The translations under genes and the position numbers were made by a program. Of a stretch of 64,000 bases of DNA, positions 17,988 through 26,621 are shown piece after piece. Under the pieces are notes generated by a model. That model saw only the letters and a list, made by a program, of their open reading frames with translations, did no database searches and had not been told where the DNA came from. Every line of letters begins with the position of its first letter. The stretch's first letter is position 1. Origin of the DNA: Rhodobacter sp. 24-YEA-8. GTDB lineage: Bacteria > Pseudomonadota > Alphaproteobacteria > Rhodobacterales > Rhodobacteraceae. The DNA is taken from the NCBI RefSeq assembly GCF_900105075.1, contig NZ_FNSK01000001.1, forward strand, positions 1,811,001 through 1,875,000, written 5' to 3'.

Positions 17988-18647
17988 ATGTCCAGAACAG
18001 CCCTTGTGACAGGTGCTTCCCGCGGTCTTGGTGCCGGCCTCGCCGAACAGCTGGCACTGCGGGGCTGGCATGTCATTGCGGTCGCGCGCACCACCGGCGG
18101 GCTGGAAGATCTCGATGACCGGGTCAAGGCCCAGGGCCTGCCCGGTGCGGGCAGCCTGACGCTCGCGCCGATGGATGTCACCAATGAAGATGCGATGCGC
18201 CACCTGACCGACTCGATCGCCGCCCGCTGGGGCAGCCTCGGCTTCTGGGCCCATACTGCGATCCATGCGACCGCCCTCGCGCCGGCCTCTTCGGTCGATC
18301 TGAAAGACCTCGATAAATCCATCGCCACCAATCTGCGCGCGACCTCGCAGCTGATCACCCTGGTCGAGCCGCTGTTGCGCGCGGGCAAGGGCACCGCCCT
18401 GATCCCTGATGACCCCTTCCCCGGCACGGCCAATTCCGCCGCTTACGGCGCCACCAAAGCCGCACAGCTGGCACTCGCCCGCGCCTGGGCGGCCGAGACA
18501 CAGCGCATCGGCCCGAAAGTGGTGATCGCCGCCCCTGCCCCGATGCCGACCGCGCTTCGCGCCCGCTTCCATCCCGGCGAAGACCGCGCGCCCCTTGCCG
18601 ATCCGAAGGCCGAGGCCGCGCGCCTCCTCGATCTCGCGCTCAGCTGA
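17988..18647 (+). CDS. SDR-family protein lacking the canonical catalytic Ser
   Basis: 219 residues with the Rossmann nucleotide motif TGASRGLGAGLAE (residues 8-20) and the YxxxK pair in YGATK. The Ser that normally sits about 13 residues before the Tyr is replaced: the segment reads ALIPDDPFPGTANSAAYGATK, with Pro or Asp at that place. The Asn of the NAG-type motif is also unclear (AHTAIHAT). It may therefore be a binding protein or have unusual chemistry. It follows purF across a repeat. Its stop overlaps the convergent MocR gene by 8 bases. Confidence 0.85.
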   Translation: MSRTALVTGASRGLGAGLAEQLALRGWHVIAVARTTGGLEDLDDRVKAQGLPGAGSLTLAPMDVTNEDAMRHLTDSIAARWGSLGFWAHTAIHATALAPASSVDLKDLDKSIATNLRATSQLITLVEPLLRAGKGTALIPDDPFPGTANSAAYGATKAAQLALARAWAAETQRIGPKVVIAAPAPMPTALRARFHPGEDRAPLADPKAEAARLLDLALS

Positions 18648-20130
18648 CCGACGCCATAGCCCGCGCGATCTTCTGGATCCCCTCAGGGATCCGCGCCGGC
18701 TGGATCGACGAATAAGCCAGCCGGTAGTAATTCCGCGCCACACGCTCCGGGTCGAAAAAGCTCTGTCCCGGCTCGATCAGCACGCCCTCTTTGCGCAGAT
18801 CCTGCGCCACACGGGCGGTATCCACACCCGCCCCCGCCCGCATCCAGAACGAGGACCCGCCATAGCCGCCCTGGCCCGCTATGGTCAGGCCCTCGGCCTG
18901 GATCGCCTCTTCCATCCCCTGGCGGCGACGCCGGAACGCAGCCCGCATCCGGTTGATCAGCGCATCATAATGGCCCTCGGCCAGGAAATAGGCGACGGTG
19001 CGCTGGATATGACCCGGCGGATGTTTCAGCGCCATGGCCCGCAACGCCCGCGCCTCGGCGATAAACCCGGGCGGCGCCACCAGATAGCCCAGCCGCATCC
19101 CAGGAAAGATCGACTTGGAAAACGAGCCCGCATAGATCACCCGCCCCGCCTTGTCCAAAGACTTGAGCGCCGGTGAGACCGGCTTCAGAAAGCTCATCTC
19201 GAATTCGTAATCATCTTCGATGATGATGAAATCCTCGCGGCTTGCAGCCTCGAGCAGCTTCAGCCGCCGCTCCAGCGCCATGGTCGCATTGGTCGGCGCC
19301 TGGTGCGAGGGTGTGACATAGACCACATCGCCGCGCCGGACCTGACCGCCCGGCGCAAAGCCCGACAAGGGCAGCCCGCCCTCATCGACATCCAGCGAGA
19401 CCACCTCGGCGCCCGAAACCTCCAGCACCCGCCGGATGCCCTGATAACACGGGTTCTCGATCACGGCGCGATGGCCGCGCGCGGGCTCGCCCAGCAGGAT
19501 CTCGGTCGCGATCCAGAGCGCATTCTGCGCCCCCATCGTCAGCAGCACCTCATCCTGCCCCGCGGCGATTCCGCGCCGTGGCAGGATCACCCGCAAAACC
19601 TGTTCGATCAGCGCCGGATCGTCACGCTCATAGAAATCCGAGGTGAGGGTGGAAAAATCCCGCCGCCCCAGGGCCCGCAACGCGCAGGCCCGCCAGTTCT
19701 GATGGTCAAACAGTGTGGGGTCGGTCTGGCCATAGATAAAGGGCCAGGGATAGCGCTCCCAGTCATCCGGGCGCTCGACACCCTGCATCGCGCGGGTAAA
19801 GCGCCCACCGGAAAAGGCATGATAATCAACCTCTTCCGCGGGACGGGCGGGGCTTGGAAAATCCGGTGCGCGCGGGGCATTGTCCGAGACATAATAGCCC
19901 GAGCGTCCGCGCGACGTGAGATAGTCAGAGGACACCAGGTCGCCATAAGCCAGGGTAACGGTGATGCGCGAGATCCCGAGATGTGCCGCAAGCCCGCGCG
20001 AAGAGGGCATCTTCTGCCCCGGCCGGAAGCGCCCCGAAAGGATCCCCTCAGTCACCATGGCCCGGATCCGGCTTTGCAGCGTCCCCGCCGCGCCGGAAGC
20101 CAGAAAGAATGCCTCGACTGGAATAGCCAT
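18640..20130 (-). CDS. MocR/GabR-type transcriptional regulator (GntR HTH + aminotransferase domain)
   Basis: 496 residues. An N-terminal GntR winged helix (AMVTEGILSGRFRPGQKMPSSRGLAAHLGISRITVTLAYGDLVSSDYLTSRGRSGYYV) is followed by a fold-type I aminotransferase domain with EDDYEFEMSF and the PLP lysine in YAGSFSKSIFPGMRLGYLV. MocR proteins sense PLP or amino-compound adducts and regulate nearby metabolic genes. The target here is unclear because the adjacent sequence upstream is gene-poor. The start at 20130 has GGAGG 8 bases upstream; a longer frame to 20166 lacks an SD. Confidence 0.9.
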   Translation of the reverse strand: MAIPVEAFFLASGAAGTLQSRIRAMVTEGILSGRFRPGQKMPSSRGLAAHLGISRITVTLAYGDLVSSDYLTSRGRSGYYVSDNAPRAPDFPSPARPAEEVDYHAFSGGRFTRAMQGVERPDDWERYPWPFIYGQTDPTLFDHQNWRACALRALGRRDFSTLTSDFYERDDPALIEQVLRVILPRRGIAAGQDEVLLTMGAQNALWIATEILLGEPARGHRAVIENPCYQGIRRVLEVSGAEVVSLDVDEGGLPLSGFAPGGQVRRGDVVYVTPSHQAPTNATMALERRLKLLEAASREDFIIIEDDYEFEMSFLKPVSPALKSLDKAGRVIYAGSFSKSIFPGMRLGYLVAPPGFIAEARALRAMALKHPPGHIQRTVAYFLAEGHYDALINRMRAAFRRRRQGMEEAIQAEGLTIAGQGGYGGSSFWMRAGAGVDTARVAQDLRKEGVLIEPGQSFFDPERVARNYYRLAYSSIQPARIPEGIQKIARAMASVS

Positions 20131-21604
20131 CTGCCGCCCCTCCGACTGGACCGAAACCCACGACAAGACTGGCCATATACGACGCGCGCTACAATGAAAA
20201 GCGGCTTGCCCCAGGCCCGGGATGCGAGAGGCGCGTCTGCCGGTCAGGCGGCCTCGACCAGGATGTTCAGGACCAGATGAAAGATGCTGGTGATCTGCTC
20301 GTGGATAATTTCTGCCGGCGAAGACGGCAGCGGATCATCTGTAGGGTATTGAAGTCACGCCTCCCTGTTTCGCGATTTTAGCAGTTGCGTCATGGTTGTC
20401 TGCACCAGGTGACGCGCGGACTGACGGCATGGCACATAACCGGCGGCGCGGGCCGCTGACAGTCATTCCAACCATCAGAAGATCGGACCCATCCGCCCCC
20501 GCCGCCAGCTGCGGGCCTCATCACTTTGATCTGAAAAGTCGCAGAACCAGTCAGCGCTCGGCCTGCGATGCGGCACATGTTTCCCCCTGTTCCGGTCGGG
20601 GTGGGAAACACAGATGCGCGGGACAGACGCCGAGGGCGGCTCGCTTTTCAGCTATGCAGATGAGGCGCATCCCCGCGCGCCGCCCGCTGCGCGAGATCCG
20701 GCAGGTGGCAAACAGGGCACTGGTGTAACGTAGTGCCGAAATCGGGGGCTTTATCCCGGCTTCGGCCGCTCCCCGATGGCGCCTGTACTGCTGATCCCGG
20801 CTGGGCTGATCCAGATCCTCTGTTCGGTCCGCGCCAAGCGGCAGCTGACAGAGCTGACGCGGTATGATCCTCCATTTCGCGGGTTCGTCGGTACCGGCGT
20901 AGATGATCCCGGCGACCTTACCGGAGCCGGCGCCCCCGACACCGCGCCCGCAAAGCCCCTTGTAGCCGGGACCGGTCCGGATGCGCGGCTTTACAAGAAG
21001 TCCCCCGGCACCGGCGCGGAGTTCTTCCTCATCGGTGGAGGAAGGGGCCTAAACCGCCAGGGGAGCGTTTTCCCGACAACGGCGCTGATGGGGAACCGCC
21101 CGGTCCTGATCGTGCAGGGTGATCTCATCCGCCGCGAGGGCCACGCCAGACGGCACCCGCCCCTTGCCCCTTTTTCATGGGCCATGGGCCTTGACCAGTG
21201 GCGGCAGCATGAATCATCCTCTGCCACTTTCCGGGTTCACCCCGCTCGTCCGGGCGGCTGAGGCTCTGCGCCGAGTTGTGCCATACCTGCGTCACACCGC
21301 AAGGCGCGCAGACCGTCTGTTGCGGCCTCAAGACGCCGCTCCCGCGTAATCTTCGCCGTCGCGGCCCACACTTCCACCCGACTGCCGGGCTGCCCGCCGC
21401 CTGAACGTTGCGCACGGAAAAAGGCGTATCGCCCATTGAAACAGTGGAAAGCCATAAACCAACCGAAGGCGAGGCGAGGAAAACAGTCCGGCCGCGTGAC
21501 TGTTTCAGGTGCCTTTTAAAGCTAAAAGCTGGCGCGCCCATTCCCGACTGGTCCCGCCAGAGACTGCGACGCGCAACATCTGGCACCTGGCAAAGCCGCC
21601 GGCC
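20131..21604. other. 1.47-kb gene-poor region
   Basis: No reading frame here has a recognisable domain, and the longest (20776-21261, plus) has no SD and no family resemblance. At 20243-20282 the minus strand carries TTTCATCTGGTCCTGAACAT, which looks like a strongly decayed copy of the intergenic repeat. The stretch could be eroded genes, a non-coding RNA or regulatory DNA. I see nothing that decides between these. Confidence 0.4.
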
Positions 21605-22264
21605 TCAGAACGCCCCTTCGGCAAGCGCAAGCCGCACCTGATCCATACCCTGGCCGATATCCTGCGCAATCGCGGCGGCAAGGGCCTCGGCATTGCCCGC
21701 CTCCATCGCCGCCAATGCCTCGACATGCTGATCCGGCAGGCCTGCCCCTCCAAGCCGCCCCATCACGAGGCGCAGCGAAGGCCCGGCCCGCAGCCACAGC
21801 GATTGCGCGATATCCAGCAGCACCGGGGCATCCGCTGCCTCGTAAAGCGCGAAATGGAACGCATGATTGAACCGCAGATAGGCGGCGATATCGCCCTCGC
21901 TGATCGCGGTGTTGATCCGGTCGTCCAAAAGCCGCAGCTGCCGGATCAGCGCCGGTTGCATCGCCCGCATCGCAAGCCGCGCCAGCTGTGGCTCGATCGC
22001 AAATCGCGCCCAGCCCAGCTGATCAAGCACCGATTCCGTCATCTGCGGCACCGAGACCCGACGATTGCCCTGGGGCATCAGTGCGCCCTCGGCCGCGAGC
22101 CGCCGGATCGCCTCGCGCACCGGCGTCATGCCGGCGTCAAGCTCTCCGATCAGCCCCTGGATCGTCACCGGCTGCCCCGGCGCCAGAGCCCCAAAAAGGA
22201 TCATGTCGCGCAGCCGCGAATAGGTGACCTCATGGGTCGGGATCTTGCGGCTCTCTGCATCCAT
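21605..22264 (-). CDS. GntR-family regulator, FadR-type FCD domain
   Basis: 219 residues. The N-terminal winged helix (VTYSRLRDMILFGALAPGQPVTIQGLIGELDAGMTPVREAIRRLAAEGAL) is followed by an all-helical FCD ligand-binding domain containing the RFAIEPQLARLA and NHAFHFALYEAA segments, whose Asp/His residues usually bind a metal and an organic acid. FadR-type GntR proteins usually repress a neighbouring catabolic operon. Neither flank holds an obvious partner, so the target is unknown. The start at 22264 is chosen because the HTH follows; no strong SD is visible. Confidence 0.85.
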   Translation of the reverse strand: MDAESRKIPTHEVTYSRLRDMILFGALAPGQPVTIQGLIGELDAGMTPVREAIRRLAAEGALMPQGNRRVSVPQMTESVLDQLGWARFAIEPQLARLAMRAMQPALIRQLRLLDDRINTAISEGDIAAYLRFNHAFHFALYEAADAPVLLDIAQSLWLRAGPSLRLVMGRLGGAGLPDQHVEALAAMEAGNAEALAAAIAQDIGQGMDQVRLALAEGAF

Positions 22265-22475
22265 CTCGGTCAATCCGGCCCTGAAATCCCCGGCATTCCA
22301 CCGGAGCCGCACCCATCAACCCACCCCATGGCGGCCTCCCCGGCGACTGAGGCAGAGTTATGACCAGCCGCCAGGCCCGGATCAAGTGTAACAGGCGTGA
22401 AACCTGCGCTTGCGTGACAAAACGCACAGCTTTCCCGCCCCGGGCGCGGCGCATAGGCCGCCCCGGGGTCTCTGG

Positions 22476-23399
22476 TCAGCCCTGGCCCGCAGCTGCACGC
22501 AAAGCCGGCCGCTGCCGCGCCAGCCAGAACAGCGACAGGATCAGCGGCGCATTGGCCAGCCGGCCCTCGGACAGCCAGGCCATCGCCGTGTCAAAGGGGA
22601 TCACATGGGTACGGATATCCTCGCCCTCGGTCGCAAGGCCAAAGAGCCCGCCGCTTTTTTCAGGCAGATCCGCCAGCCCGACCAGTGACCAGATATATTC
22701 GGTATGGGCGCCGGGAGACGGGTAGTAATCGCTGACATGCAAAAGCTCGCCGATGGTCAGGCCGGCCTCTTCCTGCGCCTCGCGCCGCGCGGCCTCTTCC
22801 GGGGTCTCGCCTGCGTCGATCCGGCCCGCGACCGCCTCGATCAGCCAGGGTCGCGCTTCGCCCCTGATCCAGGGGCCCATGCGAAACTGTTCCACCAGAA
22901 GCACATGATCGCGCACCGGATCATAGGGCAATACGGTCACCGCATCCGTCGCGACAAAGGCCTCGCGCAACAGCCCCCCGCTCATGCCCCCGGCAAATTG
23001 CCGGTGCCTGAGCCCGGCCCGCGCCACCGCAAAAAAGCCGCGAAACGGGTGGTCCATACTGTCGGTCTCGACCAGAGCATCTTCGGGTCCATTGGCGCGG
23101 GTTTGCCCGGCCGCGCGCAAAGCAGAGGCCGCACAGGACAGCATCGGCCCGCGCAACGCATAAAGCCGTTCTGCTGACGCGGCCCCCTCCTGCGCCAGAA
23201 TATCCTGTGCAAGCCGCAGTTCCAGCGCCGGATCGCCGGCCTCTGCGCCGCGGGTGGCCGCCTGCCAGAAGGCGAGACGCGCCTCCCCTGCGGCACCGCC
23301 CGGCCCGGCGATCAACGCGCGCAGACCAGGACATTTCGCGAAACGGGGATCCTCGCCCGGCACATCCGCCGCGCTCACCGCCAGCGCCGCCTTGTCCAT
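22476..23399 (-). CDS. trgB: NUDIX hydrolase (TrgB / ADP-ribose pyrophosphatase-like) with unusual N-terminal half
   Basis: About 307 residues. The C-terminal half is a YffH/ADP-ribose pyrophosphatase-type NUDIX domain with the complete box G-R-I-D-A-G-E-T-P-E-E-A-A-R-R-E-A-Q-E-E-A-G-L and the preceding RGEARPWLIEAVA. Rhodobacter TrgB proteins of this type often have a gamma-glutamylcyclotransferase-like N-terminal domain. Here the first 120 residues are Ala-rich and I cannot match them to it, so it may be truncated or diverged. The gene overlaps the upstream trgA-like gene by 25 bases, which supports the trgAB assignment. TrgA/TrgB are linked to tellurite resistance in R. sphaeroides. Confidence 0.75.
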   Translation of the reverse strand: MDKAALAVSAADVPGEDPRFAKCPGLRALIAGPGGAAGEARLAFWQAATRGAEAGDPALELRLAQDILAQEGAASAERLYALRGPMLSCAASALRAAGQTRANGPEDALVETDSMDHPFRGFFAVARAGLRHRQFAGGMSGGLLREAFVATDAVTVLPYDPVRDHVLLVEQFRMGPWIRGEARPWLIEAVAGRIDAGETPEEAARREAQEEAGLTIGELLHVSDYYPSPGAHTEYIWSLVGLADLPEKSGGLFGLATEGEDIRTHVIPFDTAMAWLSEGRLANAPLILSLFWLARQRPALRAAAGQG

Positions 23400-23821
23400 T
23401 CGGCAAGCGGCCCGCCAAAGACCCCCGCCAGGATCAGCACGCCCAGGACGCCGACCGTCAACATATCCCAACCGTTTTCCATCATTTTGGTGAACCAGCC
23501 CAGCATGGCATCCATCGGCCCTTCATAGCGCATCTTCATCGAATCGGTGATCATCTGCCGCCCCGAAAACACCATAAGCGCGAGAATCGCCATAACAATC
23601 GAGGTCTTGAGCCCGGTGCCGATGGAATCGGCATAGCTGGACCCAACGCCATTTCCCATGATTTTCCAGCCGCAAATCAGGCCGATCGCTGCCGAAACCC
23701 CGCGAAAGACCATGGTTCCGCCGGCCCCGCCATCGGGAAGCGCGGGGATATGGGCATTGGCCGCAAGCCAGCCCATCAGGGCAAACCAGACTGCGGCCAC
23801 CATTTTTGCGGATGTCGGCAT
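23375..23821 (-). CDS. trgA: TrgA-family membrane protein (tellurite-resistance associated)
   Basis: 148 residues with three or four hydrophobic segments (MVAAVWFALMGWLAANAHIPAL, GVSAAIGLICGWKIMG, TSIVMAILALMVFSG, MLTVGVLGVLILAGVFGGPLAEW). The MPTSAKMVAAVWFA start and the ending match the TrgA family of Rhodobacterales. ATG 23821 has AGGAG 4-5 bases upstream. It precedes and overlaps the NUDIX gene, the same order as the trgAB operon first described in Rhodobacter sphaeroides. The biochemical role is not established. Confidence 0.75.
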   Translation of the reverse strand: MPTSAKMVAAVWFALMGWLAANAHIPALPDGGAGGTMVFRGVSAAIGLICGWKIMGNGVGSSYADSIGTGLKTSIVMAILALMVFSGRQMITDSMKMRYEGPMDAMLGWFTKMMENGWDMLTVGVLGVLILAGVFGGPLAEWTRRRWR

Positions 23822-23982
23822 GTCACTCCTCAGACCCCGGAAGGCCCATCCAGACTGTTTCACTACAGCTGCAAACTCACGCGGGATTTTGTCAATTTGC
23901 GGGACGAGTTAAGACAATCTCTGACAGATCAGCACTCTGCGCGCGAAAAACGGCACCGCAGGGCCAAGCTCTTTTGCCCTCT

Positions 23983-24036
23983 TCCTTATGACCCGGATAC
24001 TTCGGGGGGCCGGGCTGGTCCCCCGCCCCCCGGCTG
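23983..24036. repeat. Intergenic repeat variant between trgA and the aminotransferase
   Basis: CTTCCTTATGACCCGGATAC and the G-run after it share spacing with the other repeat arms and are close to the 49077 copy (CTTCCTTATGTCCCAAATAC). A GGGGGGCCGGG/CCCCCCGGC hairpin follows and may terminate the minus-strand aminotransferase gene. Confidence 0.5.
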
Positions 24037-24038
24037 TC

Positions 24039-25271
24039 TCAAAGCACCTGATCCAGCGCCCGGATCAGCCGCGCGACATCATCGGCGCTGGTATAATGTG
24101 CAGCCGAGAGCCGCAGCACCCCCTTTTCGCGCGCAATGCCGAGTGCCTCCAGCGGCCTGACCGCGTAGAAATCCCCGGCCCAGCAGGCGATCCCGTGTCG
24201 GCCAAGCTCTTCCGAGACCGGTTCCGCCGCGCCGGACAGCTCCACCGCCACCGTCGGCGCGCGCCGCGCGGCGTCGCGGGGGCCGATCAGCCGCAGGTCG
24301 TTGCGCGCTGCAAGGTAGTCCAGCAAGGGCTGGATCACCCGTATTTCCTGGGCGCGCATCAGATCATGAACGCCGCGCCCCCGTGCACCTGCATCGCCGG
24401 TGATGCCGTGATGCGCCGCCAGGGCGTCGACATAATCGGCCATCCCCGCACAGGCCGCGACCTGGGCGTGATCTGGCCCGGCGGGCGTATGCCGCTTGTA
24501 AAGCGAGCCATGATTGAAGAAATGCCCCTGCCCCGGCAGATCCATCCCGAACGCCTCGTCCAGCACCATGATCCCCTGATGCGGGCCATAGGTCTTATAG
24601 GCGGAAAACAGATAGGCATCACAGCCAAGCGCCGGGAAATCCGGGAAACCATGCGGCGCGTAAGACACGCCATCGACCACCACCTTCGCCCCCGCCGCAT
24701 GGGCCAGCGCCGAGATCGCCCCCACATCATTCACTTCGGCAATCACATTCGAGCAATGCGGAAACGCGACCAGGCGCACATGCCCATCCGCCAGCAGCGC
24801 GCTCAGATCCGCCGGGTCGAGCGAGCCGGTCGCAGGATCAAGCCGCCATTCCCGGACCTCGATCCCCTCATCAGCCAGACGCCGCCAGACACCGCTATTG
24901 GCCTCGTGATCCTGGTTCGTCACCACGATCGCAGCCTTCGCATCCCCCTTCAGCCAGGCCCGTACCGCCTGAGCCAAAACATAGGTATTTGCGCTGGTCG
25001 AGGGGCCGAACGAGACCTGCGCCGGCTTTACCGCCATCATCGCGGCCAGCTTTTCCCGCGCCTCATCCATCTCGGCGCCCGCCGCCTGCCCACCCGGATA
25101 GGGCCCGTAAGGCTGCACTTTGCGGTCATGGTAGAACCGCGTCAGCCGGTCGATCACCTGGATGCAGGGATAGCTGCCGCCGGCATTCTCGAAAAACGCA
25201 TGTGAGGACAGAACCGGCGAGGCAAAGGCCGGAAACTGTTTGCGGGTAAAGTCCAGATCAAGTGCGGTCAT
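24039..25271 (-). CDS. Class V aminotransferase, cysteine desulfurase-like
   Basis: 410 residues of the fold-type I, class V group. Visible parts are AFFENAGGSYPCIQVIDRL at the N-terminus, FGPSTSANTYVLAQA (cofactor phosphate site), NQDHEANSGVWRRL, VVVDGVSYAPHG (Asp to the pyridine N), and the PLP lysine in YLFSAYKTYGPHQG. There is no obvious catalytic Cys loop as in true IscS/NifS, so the substrate is open. ATG 25271 starts at the conserved N-terminus. The frame stays open upstream through a 15-bp tandem repeat (25280-25339), so a longer protein with a repeated Asn/Asp-rich tail cannot be excluded. Confidence 0.85.
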   Translation of the reverse strand: MTALDLDFTRKQFPAFASPVLSSHAFFENAGGSYPCIQVIDRLTRFYHDRKVQPYGPYPGGQAAGAEMDEAREKLAAMMAVKPAQVSFGPSTSANTYVLAQAVRAWLKGDAKAAIVVTNQDHEANSGVWRRLADEGIEVREWRLDPATGSLDPADLSALLADGHVRLVAFPHCSNVIAEVNDVGAISALAHAAGAKVVVDGVSYAPHGFPDFPALGCDAYLFSAYKTYGPHQGIMVLDEAFGMDLPGQGHFFNHGSLYKRHTPAGPDHAQVAACAGMADYVDALAAHHGITGDAGARGRGVHDLMRAQEIRVIQPLLDYLAARNDLRLIGPRDAARRAPTVAVELSGAAEPVSEELGRHGIACWAGDFYAVRPLEALGIAREKGVLRLSAAHYTSADDVARLIRALDQVL

Positions 25272-25279
25272 GCCATTTT

Positions 25280-25339
25280 CCCAGTCATTCTGATCCCTGT
25301 CATTATGGTCCCAGTCATTCTGGGGCCTGTCTTTAGGAC
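25280..25339. repeat. 15-bp tandem repeat, about four units, in the aminotransferase leader
   Basis: Units at 25280-25294, 25295-25309, 25310-25324 and a decayed one at 25325-25339 share CCC(A/T)GTCATT(C/A)TG. Units 1 and 3 match at 13 of 15 positions. The unit length is a multiple of three. Confidence 0.8.
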
Positions 25340-25552
25340 TGCTGAAAAGTGGGCGGCAAAAACCTGCGGCCCGGGGCGCATCCGGTCTCCCGGCCCCCCT
25401 TTTCGCAGCAGGTCTTCCAGCCAGAGCCGGCGATGTCTCCCGCCGGCCCAGACCCCGCGACAGAGCAGTTTGCCCCCGGGGATCGCTGCCGAGATTTATC
25501 CGGCGCCTCCTGAAAGGCAAGCCCTCTCTTGCGGGGGCGGCCCTGACGCTGT

Positions 25553-26350
25553 TCAGGCCCGGGTCGCGACAAAGAAGGCGCGCGGGAAGGGCAGGAGAAC
25601 GCGCCCGTCTTGTTCGGGATAGAATGGCGCGATCCGCGCGCGGAAGGCGTCGAGGAAATCCGCACGTTCCGCTTCACTCAAAGGCGCGAGCAAAGGTCGC
25701 AACGCCGAGCCGAGGAACCATTGCGTCACCGCATCCGTGCCGGTCAGCTCCACCTGGTAGACTGTCCGCCAGATATCAAGCTGCCGGCACTCCGCGCGCA
25801 AAAGCCCGTGCAGATCCGCGGGGGTCAGAAGCGGCACGCGCCGTGCCCGGGCTGCCGTCAGCCGCTCGGCCCAGCGGGGATCGCCCGAGATCTCGCGCAT
25901 GGCGATATGGGTCGGCTCGTCAAGATTATCGGGCATCTGCACCGCAAGCACGCCGCCCGGGCTCAGCTGTGCCAGAAGCCGGGGAAAGAGCTGCCGGTGA
26001 TCCGGGATCCATTGCAGCGAAGCATTGGCATAGACCAGATCCTGCGGCGGCGCCGCCGTCCAGGTCGCAATATCCGCCGCCTCAAAATGACAATCCGGCA
26101 GCGCCTCGCGCGCGGTTCGCAGCATATCCGCGTCAGTATCAGTCCCGGTGATCCGCGCCGCGCCGAACCTTGCGCGCAAAAGCGCCGTGGAATTCCCCGG
26201 GCCTGAGCCAAGATCGGTCACCTCCTGCGCCGTTTCCAGCGGCACCGCCGCCAGCAGATCGCGGGCCGGGCGCGTGCGCGCATGAAGGAATTTCGCATAT
26301 TGGCTCGCAGACCATCCGCCTTCCGTCTGTTCTGCCCCGGTCACTGCCAT
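25553..26350 (-). CDS. tam: Trans-aconitate 2-methyltransferase
   Basis: 265 residues with class I SAM-methyltransferase motifs: VTDLGSGPGNSTALLRARF (motif I), GTDTDADML, the FEAADIATW segment, and YANASLQWIPDH, which is characteristic of Tam. The beginning SASQYAKFLHARTRPARDLL and FPRAFFVATR at the end also fit. Tam methylates trans-aconitate, which forms spontaneously from cis-aconitate and inhibits the TCA cycle. It is a single gene, divergent from the binding protein at 26622. Confidence 0.9.
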   Translation of the reverse strand: MAVTGAEQTEGGWSASQYAKFLHARTRPARDLLAAVPLETAQEVTDLGSGPGNSTALLRARFGAARITGTDTDADMLRTAREALPDCHFEAADIATWTAAPPQDLVYANASLQWIPDHRQLFPRLLAQLSPGGVLAVQMPDNLDEPTHIAMREISGDPRWAERLTAARARRVPLLTPADLHGLLRAECRQLDIWRTVYQVELTGTDAVTQWFLGSALRPLLAPLSEAERADFLDAFRARIAPFYPEQDGRVLLPFPRAFFVATRA

Positions 26351-26621
26351 TGTCGCCCCCGTTTCTTTTCAGCTCTGGCCCCGTCTCATCGCGCCGGGGG
26401 CCTCACGCCTGACTTCACGCAGCCACAAATCAGCCGCCCGGAAATCAGCCAGCGGAATTCTTTCCCATATCCGGGACGGCGGAAAGCCGGTTTTGGGTGT
26501 CAAAGATGCTTGTGAGAGAATTTCACCTGTCATAGCCTCAGAGAGATCACCCGTGCCCGGATCTGCCCCACGGGGCCAGACTGACGGCACCTGCCTGATA
26601 TTAACCGCCAGAGGAGTCACG

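Noticed and set aside
20776..21261. 161-codon plus-strand frame in the gene-poor region
   Set aside because: No SD, no domain, Pro/Gly-rich composition as expected for a random high-GC frame.
25280..25339. Tandem 15-bp repeat considered as a CRISPR-like array
   Set aside because: Units are contiguous, without spacers, and too short; it is a simple tandem repeat.
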